From Lachnospiraceae bacterium (lineage in GTDB: Bacteria; Bacillota; Clostridia; Lachnospirales; Lachnospiraceae): a DNA stretch of 9,433 bases. Both the position numbers and the translations under genes were made by a program. The DNA lies in NCBI GenBank assembly GCA_017483425.1, contig JAFUWM010000184.1, positions 1-9,433 of the forward strand. The letters run 5' to 3'. The notes below the pieces were generated by a model, which saw only the letters and a list, made by a program, of their open reading frames with translations, did no database searches and was not told the DNA's origin. Positions 1 through 5,278 of the stretch are shown piece after piece. The first letter of the stretch is position 1, and the number at the start of each line of letters is the position of its first letter.

Positions 1-677
1 AGCTCGGTCTTCAGTTTTCCCTGATAGTCTCTGTAGTTATTCTTTACGGCGCGTTCCGGCTTTATAGTGCCGTTAAGTACATCGGGATAAGAGAGCAGTG
101 GCAGGAGACCGACAAGCCCCCTTACATCATCATGATTATGCTGCAGCAGCAGATCAAGGCATACCTTGTTTTTGTCTGCTATATAATTTCCGTAAAGCGC
201 TATAAGCTCCCTGCCGCTTTTTTTATCTTTTCTTTTGATACCGAGAAACGATTCCAAAGTCTTTTGCTTCATATCGGGAAGGGTGAGCAGCTTTTTATAT
301 GGCTGCAGCCTTTTGTACAGGTCAATTCCGTTTTTTTCAGAAAAAGCAAGGTCTATACCATATACGAAAGAACGCTTTTCGAGAAAGGGTATGTCAAATT
401 TATTTCCGTTAAAGGTTATAATGGTATCGAAATCCTTAAGATATTCGGAAAAGGATTCAAGTATCTGCTTCTCCTCTGACGTATCATCAGCAAAAAACTG
501 TCTCATATACAGCTTACCATCATGAAAAGCGGCTGTGCCGATCAGAAAGACTTCGGCGCTGACCGGAGAGAGACCTGTAGTCTCTATATCTATGAAAATA
601 ATACCGGATGGATCGGAAAGCCGCTCTACCGGGTATTTCGGTGTTAAATTTTTCTCAATATATTCAAATATCTGCAT
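1..677 (-). CDS. YprB-type ribonuclease H-like 3'-5' exonuclease, C-terminus cut by window edge
   Basis: An open frame runs from ATG at 677 leftward to base 1 without a stop, giving 225 residues; the C-terminus lies outside. The three DEDD exonuclease motifs are visible: ExoI as DIETTGL (D30, E32), ExoII as FNGNKFDIPFL (N90, D95) and ExoIII as HNHDDV (about 180-185, D184). These acidic residues would bind two metal ions for 3'-5' hydrolysis of DNA or RNA. The layout fits the YprB-like ribonuclease H-fold family, in which an N-terminal nuclease is often followed by a TPR region; whether that region exists here cannot be seen. No other start is available, because the frame meets a stop at 705-707. 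A promoter lies directly upstream, divergent to the muramidase gene. Family is fairly certain; substrate is unknown. Confidence 0.85.
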   Translation of the reverse strand, partial: MQIFEYIEKNLTPKYPVERLSDPSGIIFIDIETTGLSPVSAEVFLIGTAAFHDGKLYMRQFFADDTSEEKQILESFSEYLKDFDTIITFNGNKFDIPFLEKRSFVYGIDLAFSEKNGIDLYKRLQPYKKLLTLPDMKQKTLESFLGIKRKDKKSGRELIALYGNYIADKNKVCLDLLLQHNHDDVRGLVGLLPLLSYPDVLNGTIKPERAVKNNYRDYQGKLKTE

Positions 678-682
678 TGCTT

Positions 683-711
683 TTGACCGTATTAACCTAA
701 AGTATTATTAT
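683..711 (+). promoter_or_regulatory. Promoter of the GH25 muramidase gene
   Basis: TTGACC (683-688) and TATTAT (706-711) are spaced by 17 bases, with an expected start near 718. The -10 shares bases 707-711 with the -10 of the opposite promoter, so polymerase could probably not occupy both sites at once. Confidence 0.55.
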
Positions 712-734
712 ATATTAGTTACAGACATTTTCAA
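707..734 (-). promoter_or_regulatory. Promoter of the YprB-like exonuclease gene
   Basis: Read leftward, TTGAAA (734-729) and TATAAT (712-707) are separated by 16 bases, close to the housekeeping sigma consensus. The expected start near 700 leaves a leader of about 23 nt. The element interleaves with the divergent muramidase promoter. Confidence 0.65.
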
Positions 735-754
735 AATGGTTTTTGGTGATATGT

Positions 755-1927
755 ATGTCGATGTTTGATGATGATTCATATAACGAGGGCGTTAACGTCG
801 GTAAAAGAATAGCCATAGGCTCCATAGTGGCTTCCCTTGCAGTGCTCGCGATTCTTGCTGCCACGGTTGCCATGAACGGAAACAAGCGCCCGTCGGGTAA
901 TAACAATAATAATAACCCTTATATAAAAGCCTCTGAGGAAGCTACTGAGGAGGTTACGGAGAATCCAAATAAAAGGACTTCGGATGAACTTTCTTTTTGG
1001 AATATGTACGATGAAGAGGAAGAAGAGCAGATAGTCGTTTCCGAAAACAAAAAAAAGGACAGCACAAGCAGGAACAAGGTCAGCAGGAATTCGGTCAGCA
1101 AAAACACACCCAGTAAAAACAGCGCCTCAGGCAATAAGCCCGGGGTATCCGATAACAGCTCCGTTTCAGCAAATAAATTCAACATAAGCCCGGAGGGGGC
1201 AAAGCCTGAATATGTTTCGGTCAACGCCCTTATTCCCAAAAACGAGCTGATAGAAGATAATTTCACGATGGTCAGCGGAAACAGGCTTACTTACTCACAG
1301 GGGGGACGTAATGTTTCGCATTTTGGCATAGATGTCTCGAAATATAACGGAACCGTAAGCTGGAACAGTGTGAAAAAGGAGGGCGTAGAGTATGCCCTTT
1401 TAAGAGTGGGCGCAAGAGGGTATTCTACGGGGAATATCGTACTTGACGAGAATTTTAAGGCTAATCTTGAAGGATGTAAAGCAAACGGCATAGATGTCGG
1501 GGTATATTTCTTTTCACAGGCTATAAATACGAACGAGGCTATAGAGGAAGCGAGCTACTGCATAGCGTCTTTAAGCGGAAACTCCATAAGGTATCCGATC
1601 ATATTTGATTCCGAAAAGATAGTAAATGACAGCTATCGGACCGAAAATCTCACAAGCGCCGAACTTACGAGCATTTTCAAGGCTTTCGCGGAGGTTGTGA
1701 AAGCTTACGGCTATACACCCATGTTTGCCGGAACCAAGGAGCAGCTTGTGAAACATGTGGATCTGCAGAGCATGGACGGATATGATATCTGGCTTTTAGA
1801 TACCGGAGAAAAGACAGATTATCCCTATCGATACTGTATCAGGCAATATTCTGATAAGGGGAGGATCAGCGGTATCAACGGAGAAGTAAATCTGGATATC
1901 TGTCTGATATCGTACGCGGAGAAATAA
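755..1927 (+). CDS. Membrane-anchored GH25 muramidase (lysozyme-like)
   Basis: 390 residues if started at ATG 755, where GGTGAT (745-750) is a modest ribosome site; ATG 761 is also possible, and the TTG at 743 has no ribosome site ahead of it. Order: a short cytoplasmic N-terminus, one membrane helix (about 18-40), an Asn run, an acidic stretch, a Ser/Asn/Lys repeat linker (about 103-140), then a GH25 domain from about 190 to the end. GH25 hallmarks are HFGIDVSKYNG (D193), YPIIFDSE (D285, E287) and a closing INGEVNLD segment. The family cleaves the N-acetylmuramic acid to N-acetylglucosamine bond of peptidoglycan. The first helix has no evident cleavage site, so the enzyme is probably tethered outside the membrane with the linker crossing part of the wall. 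The closing motif reads VNLD where GH25 usually has VDLN, so the last acidic position is shifted. Role in wall turnover or division is inference. Confidence 0.88.
   Translation: MSMFDDDSYNEGVNVGKRIAIGSIVASLAVLAILAATVAMNGNKRPSGNNNNNNPYIKASEEATEEVTENPNKRTSDELSFWNMYDEEEEEQIVVSENKKKDSTSRNKVSRNSVSKNTPSKNSASGNKPGVSDNSSVSANKFNISPEGAKPEYVSVNALIPKNELIEDNFTMVSGNRLTYSQGGRNVSHFGIDVSKYNGTVSWNSVKKEGVEYALLRVGARGYSTGNIVLDENFKANLEGCKANGIDVGVYFFSQAINTNEAIEEASYCIASLSGNSIRYPIIFDSEKIVNDSYRTENLTSAELTSIFKAFAEVVKAYGYTPMFAGTKEQLVKHVDLQSMDGYDIWLLDTGEKTDYPYRYCIRQYSDKGRISGINGEVNLDICLISYAEK
1061..1174 (+). repeat. In-frame pentad repeat (x-x-S-[R/K]-N) in the muramidase linker
   Basis: The coding sequence gives successive units STSRN, KVSRN, SVSKN, TPSKN, SASGN, then the looser KPGVSDN and SSVSAN. 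Ser and Asn recur on a five-residue period, with Arg/Lys between them in the first four units. This is a low-complexity, probably disordered, positively charged linker between membrane helix and catalytic domain; contact with anionic wall polymers would be a guess. Confidence 0.75.
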
Positions 1928-1952
1928 AAGATTGTTAATCCGGTCTTTTTTT
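1926..1952 (+). terminator. Intrinsic terminator of the muramidase gene, probably bidirectional
   Basis: AAAAGATTG (1926-1934) pairs with CGGTCTTTT (1941-1949) over nine positions, including two G-U pairs, around a six-base loop, and is followed by a T run to 1952. The hairpin includes part of the muramidase stop codon, and its loop holds the stop of the opposite gene. Read leftward it has A/T-rich flanks and could also act, more weakly, for the convergent gene. Confidence 0.65.
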
Positions 1953-2747
1953 CTCGTACTCTGAGAGGTAGGCGAGATATTTTGCGGGAAGCTCTATAGA
2001 GGAGTAAATTTTCGCGTAAAGCGAATGGGAGAGTCCGTCAGGGATATCAAGCACTTCGGTGCGTGTCTTTAACCCGTGTTTTTTTGCCTCGTCAAGCGCC
2101 TTGTTATACGCTATGATCGCCATTTCATGCGTGGGAAAAGAACCGATGTTCCAGTCGCCGTTTATATGCATCTTTACATTATAAACCTCGTCCCTGCCCT
2201 CTTTTCTCTTGCGGATATTCTTTACGGGATTTATGACGTCAACATTTGAATATCTTAAGTCTGTAGCATCACCGTTTTTGAACCTGTAATCCTTGCCCTG
2301 TACTGCAAAGCCCGGTATATCGTATCTTGAAAGAATACGTTCCTGGAGACCGAAATCAGCCACAAAGAGATGATTGCCCCTGCGCTGTATAGTATGCGAG
2401 GAATAATAAAATAGATCCTCCAGGTCAAATTTGAGCTCCGTGTCCATATCAAGATGATATGAGAAATATGTACGATGCAGATAGATAGGGGTTTTAATAT
2501 ATATATTGTTATCACGGAAATTTGCGAGACAAATAAACTTGTGGAAAGAAAGAGGAGCAAGCTTGTCGGAGTATTCATCCGGAGTAAGGTCGGGAGATTT
2601 GATCACAAGCCAAGCATTCTCATACAGCATTGATGCGGTTTCCATGCTGTCGGAGCTGCCGAGCGAAATGTGTTTACCCTTATAGGTGACGGACGCCCGG
2701 TAGTAGGTCGTGCCGTCCCGTTTCTTTGCGATAAAAATACCCTTCAT
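1935..2747 (-). CDS. Putative DNA-binding protein: AP2-like / degenerate HNH-like / AP2-like
   Basis: 270 residues from ATG 2747, with a weak GTGGA site four bases upstream. Three regions can be recognised. Residues 1-50 resemble a bacterial AP2 motif (basic strand, Y-x-A-S-V, K-x-I-S-L-G, then a helix). Residues about 76-177 resemble the HNH nuclease domain of homing and phage endonucleases, ending in DYRFKNGDATDLRYSNVDVI, where active relatives usually read H-x-N-G-D-x-x-x-N-R-x-x-N-L. Residues about 177-225 form a second AP2-like motif (R-K-R-K, N-V-K-M, N-I-G-S-F, then a helix). The His and Asn expected in the HNH core are replaced by Arg and Asp, so nuclease activity is doubtful. It may be a domesticated homing-endonuclease relative acting as a DNA-binding regulator. 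It stands alone, beside a palindromic repeat element. That the ORF is real is fairly certain; the domain assignment is by eye and function is unknown. Confidence 0.6.
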   Translation of the reverse strand: MKGIFIAKKRDGTTYYRASVTYKGKHISLGSSDSMETASMLYENAWLVIKSPDLTPDEYSDKLAPLSFHKFICLANFRDNNIYIKTPIYLHRTYFSYHLDMDTELKFDLEDLFYYSSHTIQRRGNHLFVADFGLQERILSRYDIPGFAVQGKDYRFKNGDATDLRYSNVDVINPVKNIRKRKEGRDEVYNVKMHINGDWNIGSFPTHEMAIIAYNKALDEAKKHGLKTRTEVLDIPDGLSHSLYAKIYSSIELPAKYLAYLSEYEKKRPD

Positions 2748-2877
2748 AAATCCACATTGATCGTGATAACACAGCTACCTGCCGAGAAACATATTAGTTA
2801 CCACTTTTATTTTAACAGACTGCGGATTTTTAATCCAGTTAAAACAATGGATATAATTGTTAACATTACGTTAACGT

Positions 2878-2914
2878 TTATAGTAAGCAAAATTAATAAT
2901 TTCGCTTACTATAA
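2878..2914. repeat. Inverted repeat 1
   Basis: TTATAGTAAGC (2878-2888) is matched perfectly by GCTTACTATAA (2904-2914). The pairing continues inward, after one A/C mismatch, with AAATT/AATTT around a three-base loop, so all 37 bases form one palindrome. Confidence 0.85.
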
Positions 2915-2927
2915 GCCTCCGGCGGAT

Positions 2928-2981
2928 GCGACCAACCGCAAGTGGTAATTATTGCGGCCTTGCCGCAAATGCGGTTGGCGC
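2928..2981. repeat. Inverted repeat 2, nested double hairpin
   Basis: The outer arms CCAACCGCA (2932-2940) and TGCGGTTGG (2970-2978) are perfect, and GCG/CGC extend them past a one-base bulge. The inner arms TTGCGGC (2952-2958) and GCCGCAA (2962-2968) form a second hairpin with a three-base loop. The CCGCAA/TTGCGG word occurs four times in about 45 bases. GC content is clearly above that of the flanks. Confidence 0.8.
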
Positions 2982-2983
2982 AA

Positions 2984-3018
2984 AGTAAACGACAAAATGA
3001 AAACATTTGTCGTTTACT
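2984..3018. repeat. Inverted repeat 3
   Basis: AGTAAACGACAAA (2984-2996) is matched perfectly by TTTGTCGTTTACT (3006-3018) with a nine-base A-rich loop. Its outer AGTAAAC word echoes the AGTAAGC word of inverted repeat 1. Confidence 0.85.
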
Positions 3019-3023
3019 ATATA

Positions 3024-3053
3024 TTGCGAAACGGGTATTTTTTCATGTATAAT
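3024..3053 (+). promoter_or_regulatory. Promoter of citrate synthase gene
   Basis: TTGCGA (3024-3029) and a perfect TATAAT (3048-3053) are 18 bases apart, with an expected start near 3060 and a leader of about 38 nt. The -35 lies two bases outside the right end of the palindromic element, so the element abuts but does not break the promoter. Confidence 0.65.
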
Positions 3054-3097
3054 ACTAAAGCATTATGTAAATTAGAAGTTCAGAAAGGTTTTACGGG

Positions 3098-4477
3098 ATG
3101 GCAGAAACAACTAACGGATTTGATTACTCAGCAGTAACCCCGGATATAAAGGAGCTTGCGGATAAGGCTTATCAGTCCACGCTCATTGATTCCGAGCTGT
3201 ATAAGAAGTGGGATGTAAAGAGAGGGCTGAGAGATTTAAAAGGAAAGGGAGTTCTTGCCGGACTTACCCATATATCTGATGTTCATGCTGTTGATATCAT
3301 TAACGGTGAGAGTGTGCCCGTGGACGGCACACTGCGTTACAGAGGTTATGATGTAAAAGATCTGGTACGTGGCATAAGCTCAAGGAATGATTTCGGTTTT
3401 GAGGAGATCACATATCTGTTGCTCTTTGACAAGCTCCCAAACAGGAAAGAGCTTGATGATTTCAGGAAGATACTTGCAAGATACAGGGCGCTTCCGAAGA
3501 ATTTTGTAAGGGATGTAATAATGAAGGCTCCGAGCTCCAATATGATGAATACTCTCGCGAGATCAGTGCTCACGCTTTATTCCTACGACAGTGCGGCGGA
3601 GGATATATCCATACCGAACGTGCTGAGACAGAGCCTGCAGCTGATATCCTTATTCCCGATGCTTTCGGTATATTCATATCAGGCATATGCCCACTACCAG
3701 AAGAATGAGAGCCTTTATATACATATGCCGGATACCAGTATTTCACTTGCGGAGAACCTGCTGTATATCCTAAGGCCTGACAGCAGCTATACAGAGCTTG
3801 AAGCCAAAGTTTTAGATATTGCAATGGTACTCCATGCAGATCATGGCGGAGGAAATAACTCCACTTTCACCACTCATGTAGTCACGTCCACGGGAACCGA
3901 TACTTATTCTTCGGTGGCTGCTTCTTTGGGTTCTCTTAAGGGACCGAGGCATGGCGGAGCCAATGTCAAGGTCGTGGAGATGTTTGCCACTATGAAAGAA
4001 GAGATAAAGGATTGGACGGATGAAGAGGAGGTGAGCAGGTACCTTGCCGACATCCTCGACAAAAAGGCATTTGATAAAAAGGGATTGATATATGGTGTAG
4101 GACATGCGGTATATTCTCTGTCAGATCCCAGAGAGATAATCTTCAAGTCATTTGTCGAAAGGCTGGCTCATGAAAAGGGGCTTGATAAGGAGTTTGCGCT
4201 TTATGATACCGTGGAGCGGCTCGCTCCAAAGGAGATAGCAAAGAGGAGACCTATCTATAAGGGCGTTTGCGCAAATGTTGACTTTTATTCAGGCTTTGTT
4301 TATCAGATGCTGGATCTTCCGCCGGAACTCTATACCCCGATTTTTGCCTGCGCCCGCATATCAGGCTGGAGCGCGCACAGGATAGAGGAGCTTTCAAACA
4401 ACGGCAAGATCATACGTCCTGCATTCAAGAGCGCACAGCCTATAAGGGATTACATCCGGATGGATGAGAGAGAGTAG
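3098..4477 (+). CDS. gltA: Citrate synthase
   Basis: 459 residues from ATG 3098, with AGAAAGG (3082-3088) nine bases upstream. The enzyme condenses acetyl-CoA with oxaloacetate to citrate, which in an anaerobe of this type mostly feeds 2-oxoglutarate and glutamate synthesis. The full catalytic set is visible: GPRHGGAN (H285), GVGHAVYS (H336) and NVDFYSG (D395), plus LHADHGGGNNSTF (about 245-257) and the C-terminal GWSAHRIEE segment before IIRPAF. The length is somewhat above the usual 370-430, owing to an N-terminal extension of about 40 residues before the conserved LAGLTHISDV region, as in other clostridial members. 2-Methylcitrate synthase is a related alternative, but no propionate genes are nearby. 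Apparently monocistronic; its stop is two bases from the stop of the convergent gene, with no hairpin between. Confidence 0.93.
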   Translation: MAETTNGFDYSAVTPDIKELADKAYQSTLIDSELYKKWDVKRGLRDLKGKGVLAGLTHISDVHAVDIINGESVPVDGTLRYRGYDVKDLVRGISSRNDFGFEEITYLLLFDKLPNRKELDDFRKILARYRALPKNFVRDVIMKAPSSNMMNTLARSVLTLYSYDSAAEDISIPNVLRQSLQLISLFPMLSVYSYQAYAHYQKNESLYIHMPDTSISLAENLLYILRPDSSYTELEAKVLDIAMVLHADHGGGNNSTFTTHVVTSTGTDTYSSVAASLGSLKGPRHGGANVKVVEMFATMKEEIKDWTDEEEVSRYLADILDKKAFDKKGLIYGVGHAVYSLSDPREIIFKSFVERLAHEKGLDKEFALYDTVERLAPKEIAKRRPIYKGVCANVDFYSGFVYQMLDLPPELYTPIFACARISGWSAHRIEELSNNGKIIRPAFKSAQPIRDYIRMDERE

Positions 4478-4479
4478 AT

Positions 4480-4830
4480 CTATTTTAAGTATTTGTTTTG
4501 AAAATGCATTATGATAACACCGTAGATAACGCAAAATACCAAAGCCGCGGCTACTGTGAAAGTCTCCCCGAAGCCGGAGAGTCCTAATGAATCGCCAAAG
4601 GTGAAAACGGCGCCTGTAGCTATCATGATAAGTCCCATTATTATATTAGCGGGGATCATTATCTTTATATAGGCGGCTTTGTTTTCTTCTTTCGCGTGCG
4701 CCCAGTCAATGCCGCGACCCAGAAGCCCCGAGGCTATCTCGCCCTTTGTCTTCATCAAAACGGCGGAGTAGATAAGGTATCCTCCGGCGATAAAGATCAG
4801 CGCGTTCATCAAGACATCCATGTTATCCAT
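4480..4830 (-). CDS. Small three-helix membrane protein of unknown function
   Basis: 116 residues from ATG 4830, chosen because GAGG (4842-4839) stands eight bases upstream. Three hydrophobic helices are predicted by eye at about 8-26, 55-78 and 90-110. A charged loop (about 27-54, containing GRGIDWAHAKEENKA) separates the first two and a Gly-rich turn the last two. No catalytic motif or known family is recognised. It is divergent from the receiver gene, with the two starts 67 bp apart. A -10-like TATAGT (4852-4847) precedes it but a -35 is not clear. The composition, hydrophobicity pattern and good ribosome site argue for a real gene. Confidence 0.75.
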   Translation of the reverse strand: MDNMDVLMNALIFIAGGYLIYSAVLMKTKGEIASGLLGRGIDWAHAKEENKAAYIKIMIPANIIMGLIMIATGAVFTFGDSLGLSGFGETFTVAAALVFCVIYGVIIMHFQNKYLK

Positions 4831-4861
4831 TTATTCTACCTCGATTACTATAAAACACTGA

Positions 4862-4890
4862 TTGAAAAAAACTATCACTTAGTATATTAT
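4862..4890 (+). promoter_or_regulatory. Promoter of the CheY-like receiver gene
   Basis: TTGAAA (4862-4867) and TATTAT (4885-4890) are exactly 17 bases apart. The transcription start expected six to eight bases past the -10 falls at about 4896-4898, on the start codon itself. Confidence 0.6.
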
Positions 4891-4897
4891 ATATCTC

Positions 4898-5278
4898 ATG
4901 AAAGCGAAAGATTTAAAAATTCTGGTATGTGATGATTCTGTTCTTGCAAGAAAGAATCTGGCTACTAACCTCAAAAAATGCGGAATTGAAAATATTCTTC
5001 AGGTGTCTGACGGGCAGTCTGCGGTGGATACCTATAAGGCCGAGCATCCTGATATCATTTTTCTGGATGTGGTGATGCCGGTCAAGGACGGGATCACGGC
5101 GCTTAAGGATGTCATGACATTTGATCCTGATGCTATTGCTGTCATGGTATCTTCTGTGGGTACGCAGATGCATATCAGGGAAGCCGTCAAGACCGGAGCC
5201 AGAGATTTTCTTCAAAAACCCGCGACCCTGGAGCAGATCACTTCCATCGTTGAGAGAGTTTTAAGGGAGAAGAATTAA
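4898..5278 (+). CDS. Stand-alone CheY-like response regulator receiver
   Basis: 126 residues, one receiver domain and no output domain. The acidic pocket is D12/D13 (LVCDDS), the phosphoacceptor D57 (IIFLDVVMPVKDG), the switch Ser S85 (VMVSS) and the invariant Lys K107 (FLQKP). Such proteins act by phosphorylation-dependent contact with a partner, for example a flagellar motor switch or a phosphorelay; no histidine kinase or chemotaxis gene is in the window, so the partner is unknown. ATG 4898 is the only usable start, since a stop lies in frame at 4880-4882 and no ATG, GTG or TTG follows before the conserved core. No Shine-Dalgarno sequence precedes it. The last 18 bases overlap the 3' end of the convergent thrC. 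Confidence 0.9.
   Translation: MKAKDLKILVCDDSVLARKNLATNLKKCGIENILQVSDGQSAVDTYKAEHPDIIFLDVVMPVKDGITALKDVMTFDPDAIAVMVSSVGTQMHIREAVKTGARDFLQKPATLEQITSIVERVLREKN

Larger units (their letters stand above)
2879..3021. mobile_element. MITE-like palindromic element with short terminal inverted repeats
   Basis: The left end TATAGTAAGC (2879-2888) and the right end GTTTACTATA (3012-3021) are inverted copies with one difference. Between and including them lie three consecutive inverted repeats (2878-2914, 2928-2981, 2984-3018), so nearly the whole 143 bp can fold. There is no coding capacity. The outermost TA or TATA could be a target duplication, as with IS630/mariner-type elements, but this cannot be proved from one copy. 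An alternative is a host intergenic palindrome family of the REP/BIME kind. Confidence 0.5.
2748..3097. other. 350-bp intergenic region with a palindrome cluster
   Basis: The gap between the divergent AP2/HNH-like and citrate synthase genes holds no credible ORF. From the left: an A/T-rich stretch that should carry the promoter of the leftward gene (no convincing -35/-10 pair; a weak TGGATT, 17 bases, TAAAAT is possible), a 10-bp perfect palindrome ACGTTAACGT (2868-2877) with a second GTTAAC at 2859-2864, the three-palindrome element (2878-3021), and the citrate synthase promoter (3024-3053). Confidence 0.7.

Noticed and set aside
132..768. Rightward ORFs over the first 770 bases
   Set aside because: They lie opposite the exonuclease gene, whose frame shows three conserved DEDD motifs.
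2878..3018. CRISPR array
   Set aside because: The repeats are inverted, different from one another and not evenly spaced direct repeats.
2670..3137. Two short rightward ORFs across the intergenic repeats
   Set aside because: No ribosome sites, no protein-like composition; they overlap palindromes and the ends of real genes.
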